From Enoplolaimus lenunculus (lineage: Eukaryota > Nematoda > Enoplea > Enoplida > Thoracostomopsidae), in contig JASANG010000727.1 of the NCBI GenBank assembly GCA_030248215.1, positions 310,001 to 374,000 on the forward strand: a stretch of DNA of 64,000 nt, given 5' to 3'. Within the stretch, counting starts at the first letter, position 1. Each line of letters starts with the position of its first letter. The notes below the pieces were generated by a model. That model was not told the origin of the DNA and searched no databases. It saw only the letters and a list, made by a program, of their open reading frames with translations. The position numbers were made by a program, and so were the translations under genes. Of this stretch, positions 32,286-45,700 are shown one piece after another.

Positions 32286-35200
32286 TCAATAATGACTAAT
32301 TTTTTCCGCAGCCACCAAAGTATGCTGACCGCCAGTGCTCACCGCCACAACCTTATGTTCTGCTAAGTGATTTGACGTAGCTTCGGCTGGGGCTAACACA
32401 ACCATACAATCATCGGTTGGACCGAGACCAAGTTGAGCTTCAGAATTATATCCCCAACCAAATAATCGACCTGAAATTACACATTATGTACAATATTACC
32501 TACTTCAAAACACTGTACAGCGAAAATGTAATAAAGAATTCCAGAAAGAATTCACGGTATTCTACTCTACTTATTTTCATACTAGCACGGCGGATTCAGA
32601 ATGTTCCAATAGAATAGAACACTTTATGTATTTGTTAAATTTTATAACCATGTTCTGTTCGGCAAGTATTTCGATATTAATTTCTTTGAACTTGTGTTGC
32701 ATTCTAGCAAGAAAATACATCAAAACCTAACCAATGTTATCTTACCGTCGTTCGAAACACACAGACCGAACGCAGAGTTTGCGGAAATACTACGGGCACT
32801 CAATTTCTCAGGTAATGTCACTTGGCAGAAAATATCTACGTAGTCACAGTCTTTGCCAATACCAAGTCGGCCATCGTCACCGCGTCCAATAGAAAATATT
32901 TCACCTAAATAAAAATGTATTCTGGATGGTATTACTTCGTGAAAGCTTGCACATCCCAACGATTATAAAATAACTATGTGATGAAATATAACTAACCGTA
33001 AATTCTGTTTACAGGCACCAGCAATTTACTGCACACTTTTCGGTTGTAAAACTAAAAAACAAATAATAAAACTAAGTCATGCATTAATACTAATACGTAC
33101 TCCGAAACAATAGTTTGTATTTTATTACGGCTAAAATAACATTAATTTATACAATATTAACCTGTTTCTGTTAATGTGATAGTGTGATGTTCTCCGACAA
33201 TTCCAACAAACAGACCATTAGACGAATTCGCCAACTCAAACTTCGGAGCAAGCTTTGCAAAAGAATAATTATTTTCCTGCTGTTTATCCACAATACCTAT
33301 AACAAAAGCCATTATAATGAAAAACATTGCGTGGTTGATTAATGATTCATTAGAAAGAACATCGAGAACAAAAAAATATGTAGTAGCGTTCGAAAATCGG
33401 ACCGGGGAATTGACTTCAGAAACGAGATATTGACTGAAGTATAACATCAGGATGTGAGTTTGAGTTTTAAGTCAGTGAAAAGTTAGAAAATTTTAATTGT
33501 TCAGAAGAAAACAATATAACTAAGAAAATTCCTGACGCATCTTCGAAAAGATGATACTTTAATCACTCTTTCCAATCTTACGTTGTTAAATACAACCACA
33601 GAAAACCTCTTAAGAAACGAAAACATCGGAACAGCAGTATATCTTCACACAGAAATTCTAACATTCATATTCTTTTAAGTCTGACAGATCCATCAACATT
33701 AAAGTGTTTCGTGTCAAGTTTCCAAATTTCGGAAACTTAGAAGTATCAAAAAGAACATTAAATTAATCTATCAAAAAACATAAAACATAAATAAGAAACA
33801 CGCGTACCAAGCTGAGAGTAATTGTTAAGTCCACAGGCATATATTTGGTTACTATCTGCAGCTTGCAAGAATGTTGAATATGCAGACGCCCAGGCATTAC
33901 CAAAACGTTTTGGAGATCCTCGCATCTGAGCCATTCGAATATGTCCTGGAGCGCACATCAACACAGGAGCTGGATTCTCGTCTAGAAAGTTTTACGTACA
34001 CAGAGTCCTGATTTAATTTCAATTACAGTAAAAAATCAGTGTGTTACCACTCACCGGTATTCTTAAGTGGAATGAACTTTCAGACGCAATATTAACGTTC
34101 TGTAAATTTGACGGAATGGTACAAACCAGAAAGTTTCAATTCAAAAATACTTGCCTAGGCTTAAATGTTTGGGCCAATGTAAAGAACAGGGGCGGGACAG
34201 TATTATAAGCATATTCCGAAACCTAAGCATATGCCTTAGCCTAAACCTTAAGTCGGACATAATGAAAGCTAAAATCATTTACCAGTTCGGTGAGTGCGAC
34301 GTCTTTCCCACGATGCGACATAGAACTGTCCCAGTTGACCGACGTTACCGCAGCCAGTAGTGAGCACTGTTCCATCTGCGCATAGCATAACTAAATGATG
34401 ACATCCTGAGCTGATTTTGACTACTGCATTACTACGATTTGATGACCTATGTAACAACACTGGCGTTTGAGAGGCTTTAAGTTTGTCGGTGAGGAATTTT
34501 CTTGCATTTTCGTCCTGAAACAACAAACACACATTAATAAGGGGCCATGCACAACACCGCATCTTCCACATAAAATCACGCTTAAAACCTAATCACTAAA
34601 TCATTTCCTAGATAGTCTTTGTATTTCCGGATACAAAGTTCTAACCGTATAAGAGTAGCAGAGAGCAAAACAACCTGTATTGATGTCGAACTAAATTTTC
34701 GCACATTACACACATATCGTCCCTGGTTTGAGCAAAGGGCGTATCACATATAATCTTAAAAAGTTGAGCATTGGACCCAAAAATGACCATTGGTTTATGT
34801 AGAATGTTTCCAGCAAAGGTCGTAACGCTGATACTTAGCACAGATCGCGATAAAATTTATTTTGCAATTGCCTCATATCAAATGGTTACAAAGCAAAAGC
34901 AGTATCATAATACAACTTTTACGTACATATAGGAAATTATAAACTTGTAACATGATCAAAGGACCTATGTTCATACGTCTTTTGCAACATTGCTTTAAAA
35001 TGTATATATAATGCACATACGCAAAAGACGTATCTTACGGATTGATAAATTTTAAAAGATTTTGCATACGTATTATTTAACTTTAACGGAATGCGGCTGG
35101 GCGGGCCTACCCCTCGTGAGACATATTGCTCTTTAACGCCTGATATGTGTAACAAAACTTGGTTTCTGCGGAAAAGGGAATTAAATAACCTGATTTTCAT

Positions 35201-38200
35201 TTGCAAATTTTGGATGTGAAATATGTCTTACGGCAGCAGTTGTTGGTAAGTGCGGCGGGTGGCCTAGCCGAAATAAGCAATTTTCTCACATTCCTTGCAC
35301 CCAAAAACCCTTCAGCCACCCTAATAATTTTTGGAATAATTTAAAAAGTCCAAATTTTGTCTTGTTAATTAAGCTAATATGCAAATTAGCTATTAGCTAA
35401 CTATTCAATTATCGGTTTTGAAGGTTTGTAAACAATTTACTCAGATTCGTCGCACCCAAAAACTTTCAGTAAACCCTAATAATTATTGAAATAATTTAAA
35501 AAGTCCTAGTTTTGTCTTGTCAATTAAGGTAATATGCCAATTAGCTATTAGCTAACTATTCAATTATCGGTTTTGGATGTTTGTAAACTATTTATGCAAA
35601 TTCCTCGCACCTAAAAACTCTTTAGTGCTGAAATTATATCGCTTTTAACCTTAATAATTAGTGAAATATTGTAAAAAGTCCTAATTTAGGCTTATAAACT
35701 ATGCGAATATGCAAATTATCTATTAGCTAAATGCTCAATTATCGGTTTTGGAGGTTTGTAAACAGTCTACGCAGATTCCTCGCACCCAAAAACCTTTTAA
35801 TGCTAAATTAGATTGCTTCTAACTGTAATAATTAGTGAAAAATTGTGGAAAGTCCTAATTTAGGCTTAATTAATTGTGCAAATTAGCCTGTAGCTAATAA
35901 ACGGCTTAAAATTTAAAAACCCCAATGCGAGGTTAACACCCCAGGATAATTGGCTTTCAAACAAAAAAGTTTATCAAAATCGGTTCAGCCGTTCCTGAGA
36001 TTCTTTTCGGACGGACGACGGACGGACGTCCACCTTTCGACCCCCAAGTACAAAACATAAAACGCTTCGCGAAACTCCGCGCTTCGCTCGGAGTTTCGCT
36101 TCGCTCAATTACCTTAAAACAACCTGTTGCCCATACACTGCCATCGTCGGAAAGCAACGCAGTGTGACAATCGCCAGCAGATATTCCTACGATTCTGGCC
36201 ATGTCGTCCGGAAATTGCATTTTATCAGGAAGAAGTGCATCATCATCGCTAGAGAGCAAACGTCCCAATGCACCGTCATCTTGACATCCCCAAGAATAAA
36301 CCTAAATGTTTTATATACTGTTGTCAATCTTTCAGTCCTGATCTTCCATTCCATGTAGCGTCATCTATGCTGGTTGGAATAATACATTTCTGTCAAAAGT
36401 TTACATTCATTTCTGTCAATAGTTTCGCTACAAGAATTACAAGCAGCTTGGCGATACAACTTCCTCGGTTTTTCAGTGTTTCAAAATGCAGTCCAAAAAA
36501 TATCATGTGGCTTTGGCACAGCAGCAAAAGCATTCGATAACACAGTCAGAGTTCCTACAGCAAAGCCAGAATATATGCAAAGCAGTAAATGACCCCTCGC
36601 GAACGAAGTAAGGAAGATCCAGACATACTCTTCGTAGAAAAACTAACCGCAAACCACATATACAGAATTCTTCTTAGATCTGTGTGAAAACGACAGTGGG
36701 AGGCCAATCTTTATAACAAAATAAAACACCGCTCGAGAGACTTCAATAAGATAACTAGCGTACTGTAAAAAGCTAAGAACTTAATGTGTTAATCGACATG
36801 ATTGCAACATTTACAACTCACTACCCGTATATTTCTTCATGCAAAATCACTCATGAAAACTGCAAAAAATACATAGTTGCTTTAAACTTGAATTACGTAT
36901 AATGGGCGCTCCAGCTTCATTAATATTGATTTCGCATTACGCACTTTAATATGCAACAACGGTTTATCATCTATTTGAATTTCAATAATATATTGTGCCA
37001 CAAATTATAAATTATATAAAGATACTCTGAGGTCCTGATACTGACGATATCAACAAAGTTGGTGTTAATCAAGCACACACGCACCTCGCCGTCATTTGTC
37101 AATACAACAGAATGCATAGCTCCAGCAGCTATTTGTCTAAATTTCTTTCCCACAGGTAGATCATCAATACGACGAGGTTTTGTACACCTTGGACGATCAT
37201 AGCCAAGCTGGCCAGCGTCATTTGAGCCACAACTGAGCACGATATCAGCGTTGAGCGAGCAGCAATAATCGGCCTGTTTGAGCAGTGCTTTACGAGATGT
37301 CGATGCTGAAATGTAATAATTGTAAAAAATGCATATATATACACCAAAAACAAGTATATACCTACCGAGATTGACGAGAAATCCGGTTAGCTAACAGTTA
37401 GTTTGAAGTCACTGAAAATATATTTCTGCTCGACCTACCACCAACAGTGAACAAATTTAGATCCTACATTAGATTAACAACCGGCTCCGGTAAATAATTT
37501 ACAACACATACGTACAAGCAAAGAAGCAAAGATAACTACGTAATTAGGAACATCATGGGAACCTTGGTGTGTCAGTAACGATACATTTAATCATTGTCTC
37601 ATTGTCCATGCTGTTTTAAAGAGAGGTGTAATTAAAACTAAAACTATACCCAACTAAACAATATTTCAAAAATTCAAGAATATCCAACGTCAGATTAAAT
37701 GATTCTACCGTTTGACACTGACACCGATTTTGCTTTCGTGTCATCTTCTACTTTGTCTCGTGGAATCTTGATGTTTTCTTCTGTAAGATGCCCTTTTAGC
37801 TTCTATAACAATACTGAAGAACAATAATAAAATACAACTACGTGTTATATGTACAACGGTTCATTTCAATTAATTTTTTCACACACAAACACAAGAGGCA
37901 TGACAGTTTTTGATCAGACGCTTGATATACGCCACCATAGTGAATTTTTTTACCCGAACCCGATATAGCATCTATATATGTGCAATGATTGAAGTATATA
38001 TTTAAATCGCACAACCGCATATGTTTGCTGAATTAGAATTAGAATTGTTAGCTTGGATTTTTCATTTTTACAGCAGCGTATCAAAACTTAAATTTCTTGA
38101 CATGCCCAGAAACGCAATCTTAACTTTCTGGATCCGGTTTCTGTAATATTTTCAAATTCCGGTTTCCGTAAATTCATAGATATCAGGGTGTAACCAGAAA

Positions 38201-39127
38201 ATACAATTTACCGAACCAGAATTTGAAAAAAATTACCGGAACCTTATCCAATAATTTACTTAATCTGCTCTATTTTAGGTTTTCAATATCCAGGGCGCAA
38301 CCGAAATTCCGGTTACGACATTATTCACCTTCCGGTTCCGGTAAATTTTGACGGCAATTAAAAATTCCGGTATTAAATTTTGGTCAGTAGAAATTAAGAT
38401 ATTTTACCAAAAAAATGACGATAAAAATTAAATAGATTTCATTAGTATAGAATTTAAACCTTGACAATCGCCGAAAATAAACCATCAAAGGTAGATTTCG
38501 CTTCCGTGGATTAGGAAAATAAAAAATACAGCAGATAAAGTGAATACCTAACTGCAACTAGGGTTATTTCGCAAATATATAATATTGCAAAAAAATAAAA
38601 TGAATTTTTAGGTGGCATGTATTTTTCGTTCTGCTGTTCCGCTTCCGCTTCCGGTAAATTGTAATTTCGGTTGCACCCTGTCAATATCCACAGAAACAAA
38701 ATCTACGTTCGATGTTAAATATATCCATTAGTCAAAAGCAGTTTTATGGTATTCAAACCACAACCGTAAATATCCGGTATCCGCATGAAATTAATATCCG
38801 GCAAAAACCGATATCCGTATCTGGTTCCGGTATGCGGTACAGACCTACCCGATACTGGATATTTCCGGTAGCGGTTTAGAATACTTTAAGACTACTGTGG
38901 ACGAGTGGACATAGTTAACTAACATCTTGCTGTGATTACCGTTCTGGGCGTGCAAAGTTGTTAAGTACGCATGTTACTACGTAACTAAAACAGAATAAAA
39001 AATCCAACCTAACAGTAACAATTTCAATGTAGTAAACATACGCGACTCAATATACCTATATAATTTATAAATTCCATGAATATTGCAAAAACTATTTATC
39101 ATGCATGCTTACCCGCTTTGGTGCCAT
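32286..39127 (-). CDS. RCC1: RCC1, Ran guanine-nucleotide exchange factor, nine exons
   Basis: Exons on the minus strand: 39127-39113 (ATG, encodes MAPKR), 37802-37709, 37305-37085, 36301-36113, 34514-34283, 33981-33808, 33296-33162, 32904-32746, 32470-32286 (TGA). All phases close, giving 467 residues against 421 in human. Seven-bladed propeller repeats follow human RCC1 in order: SCGSNDAGQLGY, VYSWGCQDDGALGR, SAGDCHTALLSDDG (the loop containing the catalytic Asp region), SSGCHHLVMLCADG, YACGLNNYSQLG, VGEHHTITLTETG, FSIGRGDDGRLGIG, FGWGYNSEAQLGLG, STGGQHTLV. RCC1 sits on chromatin and loads Ran with GTP to drive nuclear transport and spindle assembly. The basic MAPKR start resembles human MSPKR, whose methylated N-terminus binds DNA. 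The N-terminal linker is longer than in human. Confidence 0.95.
34172..34258. mobile_element. Family A MITE fragment
   Basis: GGGCCAATGTAAAGAACAGG plus the start of the CCTAAG core, cut off just before the RCC1 exon 5 donor. Confidence 0.6.
35225..36112. repeat. Degenerate 155-175 bp tandem repeat ending at an RCC1 splice donor
   Basis: Units share CAATTATCGGTTTTGGAGG and CGCACCCAAAAAC at about 35407, 35562 and 35736. The right end has AAAATCGGTTCAGCCGTTCC, then GGACGGACG repeats, then a small palindrome (GCGAAACTCCGCGCTTCGC). It stops at the donor of RCC1 exon 4 (36113). Confidence 0.65.
37850..38010. mobile_element. Fragment related to the hAT MITE at 45014
   Basis: ACGGTTCATTTCAATTAATTTTTTCACACACAAACACAAGAG and the following bases match 45205-45290 with scattered changes. 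Termini are not preserved. Confidence 0.5.
38170..38690. mobile_element. Family D MITE pieces
   Basis: CAGGGTGTAACCAGAAAAT at 38185, CAGGGCGCAACCGAAATTCC at 38291 and TTTCGGTTGCACCCTG at 38663-38678 suggest two overlapping or nested copies in the RCC1 first intron. Confidence 0.5.
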
Positions 39128-39782
39128 AAAAGACTAGTAAATATCGAATCGAAAGTACTAATATATTTCTGTGCTAAAACAAATTATGTACGACATAAGT
39201 CAAAAACTGAAAGAAATTTTCTGTCCCGACTGTTTGAATAGGCTTCCGCCATGAGTAACCTGAACGGTTATCACTCTAACAAGCTGAGTGTTGGAACCCC
39301 CAGCTAGGTAAACTCATATATAGTTTATCGGTTTCGTAAACTTTTTCTTTTGGTAAATTCTTGAGCGAAAATCGTAAAATTGACTTATTTCAGTTTAGGA
39401 TTTGGTTAAACTTATTAAAAGTAACCTATATTATACTGTAGAGTGGACCGAGTCCTTTATTAAATAATGTGCATTTAAGTATTATAGACGGAATTTCACC
39501 TGGCCTTCGGGAATAACTTTGATTACATTGGGATAACGCCCTATTATTTATCATATCTGCATCAAACTTATGTGTTCAATAGAACTGGCACATCTCTGGT
39601 TAAATTCTGGTTCATTTCCATTATCATTAGTTAAAACGCTGCAGAAACGTGTGTTACGGCATTCTATTATGATAGTACCAAATACATACGGTTCTAAGCC
39701 GGGAATACAATCTCTCCGCCTCAGTTCTTTCCTAACGTAAATATACAAATATTTATTACTTGCTAAATTAGCTATTTTCAAC

Positions 39783-40195
39783 AGGGTGCAATCCAACTAG
39801 AATTCCGATTCAAAACGACTTCCGATTCCGATTTCACAATCAATCAGAATCGGAATTTCCACATTTTAGTTTTAGGGCTACATGATGTGATATGTTGTAT
39901 AAATATTCTGCACCATTTTCATTTATCTATTAAATAGTTTTTAGATAAGTTACGTAACTTAGCAATAATTGATTGTATATAGTTTAGTTTTACAGAGCCA
40001 AAAAATGATGCTAATTTGTTCATGCGAGGTTTCTGAGAATTTTTGCCAACCAACAGACACCATATAGATATCAATATTATACTTGTTAATACAAATTATT
40101 CGTATAGTCACAAATTTTGTAGTTCCGATTCCTATTCCGATTCAGGCATAAATTTGCTGTTCCGATTCCGGTATAATCCAGTTCCGCTTTAACCC
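39783..40195. mobile_element. CAGGGTGCAA element, ATTCCGATT variant
   Basis: It starts CAGGGTGCAATCCAACTAG and ends with CCGATTCCGG-TATAATCCAG and CGCTTTAACCC. It resembles the split element at 45893-47118. It lies upstream of RCC1 exon 1. Confidence 0.5.
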
Positions 40196-41444
40196 AAAAG
40201 CAGCTTTGTCACGATTAAACAAATAACGGAATTTGTTATTCCAAAAATGCAACTGGTACTTTAAGTAACACTTTTTTGTCTTAATGCGTTATATAAAACA
40301 TTTCCATCAATATATATGTGTTGGTCTACCTATATTTGTTTAATACCGTTGCAATTCAAGAAATAAACAAATTTTCCAGATATGCTGTCAACAGGTTTTG
40401 GTGGATCCCAAAGAGTACGGCCTAGATTAATATCTCCACCAATTGTAAACATGAATTCATAAGCAATAAGCTACTGAATTGCTTCACGAGGTCTTCGTAC
40501 GCACGCAAAAATCGCGACATTTAGGATTACCAAAACGATAAATATCTACACTACACAGCATAATTCGAAACTACTTTTTATATTTATCTCTATACAACTA
40601 AATGATTTTTCAACAAGAATCGCAACCCCTCCTCCACACTCTTGACTTAGTCTGTCATTTCGAATTATCGGAAAAGCACGTCATTTGCCATGTTTGATTC
40701 GATCCACCCGTTAAGGAGTCATAATCCAAAATGTAAAAAAAGATAGCAGGGGGTCAAAGTGCCGCGTTTTCCCCCGCATCTTCTGCAATTTTGGGTTGCA
40801 TAAGTGCTGGTGGCCTGGCCGCAGCCCAACGGTCACAGTTCTCTGCAGTGGTCCAACGGTGGGCCTATTTCTGTAACTATTACAGCCACGGACCATTCGA
40901 TGGAAGTCCCGTGTATGACTAGAGTGGGGTAAACGGGGCAAGGTCGGTGTGCACTTTGTTAGACGCCAAACAAGAGGATCATGCGCAGCCCGACAGTCGT
41001 TGCAGAGCGACACAAACAGATATATTTCACGCACCCATATCCATCTAGTACGATTTTGTTAATATTGCAAGAATCTCTAAAACATGTCGTTAGCTAATGC
41101 TGCACAACTTCGGTAAAACTTTGATCATATGTAGTGCCTTCATATGCAAAAGCGGTAAAAACATGGAAGAACCAAGATACATGTGTACGTTGAGGTTCTT
41201 GTATGGCTAGCGCGCTGGACTGATAATCTATCGATCGAGGTCGAAACCTCCTGCGGTGCAGAGTACTTAGGACCACAATCGCCGAACTGCTTGTGTTCAA
41301 AAATATTTTACAGCATACAGCAACACTAGCTAAATGATTTCCACATAACCAAACCGTATTCTGTTTTCGGTTCATCTGCACAACATTGGGTTATATTTTA
41401 GCACTATCAGAACTGCACGATCTGGACGACCCTTTTCCCCGAAG

Positions 41445-41999
41445 TACTGCGATTTCTCCGAAACATATGGCCACGCCGGGAATCGAACCTCGGACCTGTC
41501 GCTCGCGAGTCAAGCGCACTACATTTGTAGTGAACGCAGAAAATAAAGGTGTTTAGTAGCGAATGAACTGAAAAGATGTCGTCTATCATCGCAATTGAAA
41601 GTGCTGTGTGCTTATCGGTAAGCTGAATTTAAATGCAGCTGTTTTCACAAATGTATACTGATTGAGTGTAGCTAAAAACGCCTTGTTTTACTTCCTAGGA
41701 GGTTGGTAGGAACTAACCACTGCGATTTCTCCGAAACATATGGCCACGCCGGGAATCGAACCTCGGACCTGTCGCTCGCGAGTCAAGCGAACCGAAGCCC
41801 GTTTATTTGTAGTGAACGCAGAAAATAAAGGTGTTTAGTAGCGAATGGGCTGAACAGATGTCGTCTATCATCGCAATTTAAAGTGCTGTGTGCTTATCGG
41901 TAAGCTGAATGTAAATAAAGCTGTTTTCACAAATGTGTACTGATTGAGAGTAGTTAAAAACTCCTTGTTTTACTTGCTAGGAGGTTGGTAGGAACTAAC

Positions 42000-42000
<1 letters not shown>
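41445..42000. repeat. Tandemly doubled tRNA-derived SINE-like unit
   Basis: A block of about 280 bp occurs twice (from about 41445 and 41720). Each starts ACTGCGATTTCTCCGAAACA and includes on the minus strand a box B-like GGTTCGATTCCCGGCGTGGC. Each ends TAGGAGGTTGGTAGGAACTA. Another tRNA-like segment on the plus strand is at 41205-41265 (TAGCGCGCTGGACTGATAAT). Confidence 0.65.

Positions 42001-42085
<85 letters not shown>
42000..42085. repeat. (ATT)n microsatellite
   Basis: About 28 ATT units directly at the end of the second SINE-like unit, as expected for a microsatellite grown from an element tail. Confidence 0.95.
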
Positions 42086-42087
<2 letters not shown>

Positions 42088-42752
42088 TGTGCATTCAAAC
42101 ACGTAGCTAGTGCAGCGGAAAAGTTGATTTTGCAAATTGGGGTAGTCCCGTCCAAAAAATACATATTTAAACGTAGCAGGATTCCACCACTATTCCTTTT
42201 TCAACCGGAGTTGTTGCAAAAATTGAATTCGTATTTCTGTTCTGCCCTGTAACGCTTACGTCTCGAAAATTTTGCTGAAGCTTACCTATTTTCACAACTT
42301 GTATTTCACGCGCACATTCTTCATATTTTAAACTTTTCAACGCATGTGTCTGTGTGACTTGTAAATCTATAGTCAGTTAACATTTAGCAGTAATTCTGTG
42401 ATGCAATATTTTTGTAATTCTTGTTCCATTAAAAAATTAATTTCTGTTCATGTTCATGATTTCTGTGAAATGTAATTCTTGTTGGATACTAAAACGTGGC
42501 ATAATATACCGAGGCTAAACGCGAAGAAGGCAAGCGCCGCATGTAAGCCGCAATTCGCAAACAACAATTTCTAAGCCGAATAACCGGTTCTGTGATAGCT
42601 AGATATTCTAGCGCACCCTCGTATCTAAACTTATAATTGCGGTTTGCGGCGTTGATTTGTCTGGATTATTTTCAGTATAATCATGACTTGACAACAGAAT
42701 TTTGTAAAAATTACTCAGAAGGTTATCACTCATCATCTCGTGTTGCGACGCT

Positions 42753-45700
42753 ATGGGGGTGTCATGGTGAGTTTCAGAAATTCAGAAATTTAATACAACG
42801 GTAAAGTACATAGCCTAGGACTATGTCCTGTTATGTTAATAACAGGGTGCAACCGGAAGTCCAATTGCCATTCAAATCAGATTTGTTACTGCGCAGCTAA
42901 AAAGCAGGCCGATGGAGCAGGGATTTTTTTCGTTGGCTATATTTGTCTACCGTATGTTACCGCCAAGCATACATACAGTGCAATGCATCATAGGTATATG
43001 CCAAATCGTGTGGCCGGATATCCGGTTCCGGATTAATATCCGGCGAAAACCGATATCGTTTCCGGTTCTGGTATCCCGTATAAACCTGCCGGAAACCGGA
43101 TATTTCCTTTTTTACAAGCTAGCATCTTTAACATCTTGCTGTGATTGCTTTTTTGGGTATGTCACGAGCGTCACATGTAAACATTTACATTACGTAGTTA
43201 CGTATATACTGTGTGACAGAAAAGATGTGTAAAAGTAAGTTAATCAGTTCTATGCTAGTTGGTATAAATACAAAATGATGGTTTCAATTTTTTGATGTTT
43301 TAAAAAACACCCGGCAAGTTAAGTTAAAATACCGGAGCCGGATGTCGACTTTTTGCCGGAGCCGGATATCCGGAAAGGACATTTGAAACTTATTGCCTTT
43401 AACGTTATCAAAACTGAATTGAAGCTGCTTCTGACTCGTATGTGAGTGTTAATAACACGGTGTAGCCGGATATCCGCGTCCAGGCAGCTAAACTAATAAT
43501 TCAGGGCGTAATAGAACACATTAGTCACATTTCGCTAATTTTAATTTTCCGGTAACTCAATATTAGTCACTATCCAGTTTTGGTTCGGTAAGAAAATCCG
43601 GTGTTGATTACAGTTCTGGTTTCGGTATTTTGCATTCCGGTTGCACCTGTGTGTTTATAAACACCACACAACTCAATTTTCGGCCCTCGTTTGGCTGTGG
43701 TTTAAAATCAGGGAACATATATAATTTAGCGAAAACTTATGTATATTCGTGATCAGCTTGGCCTGGGGATTCCAAAAAATGTACATAAAACTTGGCTATA
43801 TCTCAAAGAATATTTTTACAGAAGGGCAAGGGAACTCCTTATGAAAAAAGCCAAGCCAAAGTAACTAATCTAGTATCCTAAAGCGTGGGGGCGGAGCCAT
43901 GCACAAAGTTCCACAATTAAGTGATTAGAATGCGCGGGAGGCAGCTCATCCCATTAAAAGCGTTAAAGCCAATTTCGTGTTAAAATAAACGTTTTCCAAG
44001 AATAATTTGCTTATTATTGATTATACGCGGTTGAAAACTGCAAATGTGAAACTATTTGGCCCAGGCGGTTCGAACGGCAAGTATATACTTATTTTCTTAA
44101 ATTCTCAAGAATTTTTTTGTTCGTGCAAGTTATTCATTAAATGGTGCAAAATTTTGAAGCATAGTGATTTTCGCTTACTGTGTGCTCTGTGACGCCCTCG
44201 GACAGCTGCATAGAGCCAGCGCAAAACCGGTGTTCCATGTAAAAATGAAAGAGCGTAAGCAAAGCATGTGAGACATGCTTGTCTCAGCACACAGTATGTA
44301 GTATGCTTGCTATATACCACTTAGCTGCATAGTGTAAACAGATTGCAGGCTGTGCAATCTAGTGGTTTGAGCGTTGGCTTAACGATCCATAGCTTGTGAG
44401 TGCGAGCCGCCCTAACCTCTAAATGCACTTTTTCGACTGCTTCGTAATAGGGTGCAACCGGAATTGCGGTTCCGGTATTTTTCACTATCCGGTTGCAGTA
44501 TTAATTGAAATAAATATATAAATTCGATATTTTTCACCGGATTTTAAGTTTTCGTGGTGTTCAAAACTCGTAATGTGAACGGTGATATAATATTTTGTGT
44601 GAAATTTTCCAAAAAATAATTTTTTTAGTGACAGCGTTATTTTTCACGTTACAGTCCACCTTTTGCACTATTGATAGTAAATATAAAGGTTTGATATTAG
44701 TGATATTCCCGGCCGATCCCACCTAGACGCACAGAAAAAAAGGCGTTATTGTAAATCTATTACATAGGCCGGAAAAACCCTAGTTTACGAAAAAATTTTT
44801 AAACTATTATTACTTTGCAGTGAAAATAGCTCTAGGAATCGCGGAAAATCCATGTGTAACAGGTATATAAAAGGCTAATACATATACGTATATACGTTAT
44901 TCAAACAAAATCACCGTCAGCGCCCGTAAATCAATATTATGCAACACAAAGTGAAACTTTTTGATACATTCTTCAAAATTAGTTATTTCTTTTAGAGAGA
45001 ATGTTATTGAATATAGGGATGCACCGATAACAAAATTTTTGCGGATACCGATGTTGATTCTTATTTTGAAATTTTACGGATGCCGAACCGATGCCGACTC
45101 CAACTTTAGTACATCATGCTTTATAAACAGATAGGATACTACATTACATGATTATATAAAGACTTAAACCCTAACAATCATAAGCGATTATAATTTTATA
45201 AGAACGGTTTATTTCAATGGTTTTTTCAAACACAAACGCAAGAGAGATAGCAGTTTTCCTGATTAGACACATTGATATGCGCCCAGAAATGAAAGTGATA
45301 GCATTCCAACTGACTGTTATGTGCAAAAAGTATCGGCAAGGAATCGGCGATTTTTTGCAGTGCTGACGCCGATACCGATACTCACAAAAAGTGCCGATTA
45401 TTACCAATACCGATGTCGATTAATCGGCACATCCTTAATTGAATATATATGTTTTTAGTAATCTTTGTTTCCAATTTAATTTTATTTTTTGATTACACAC
45501 TGATTTATGTACCGTACCATTGTTATTTTAATAAAATTTTAAGGGTTCTTGAATATCCAATTACGGAGGGAAAGGTGGGACCGCAAGTTTTGCAAGACCT
45601 AGAAAAGCTGGCGTCGAATCTCTGCGGCCGTAGCGTTGGTTCAGTTGTCTTAGATGCTGAAGTATATTATCCAGTTCAAGTGCCGCAACATGCACATGGC

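Larger units (their letters stand above)
39128..42752. promoter_or_regulatory. Divergent intergenic region between RCC1 and MED20
   Basis: The two start codons point away from each other across 3.6 kb, so both promoters should lie here. No TATA-type or other core promoter element was identified with confidence. The interval contains the element at 39783-40195, tRNA-derived repeats at 41190-42000 and an (ATT)n run. Confidence 0.35.

Noticed and set aside
41450-41520. tRNA gene with GGTTCGATTCC box B
   Set aside because: No complete cloverleaf; an identical second copy lies 280 bp away inside a repeated block.
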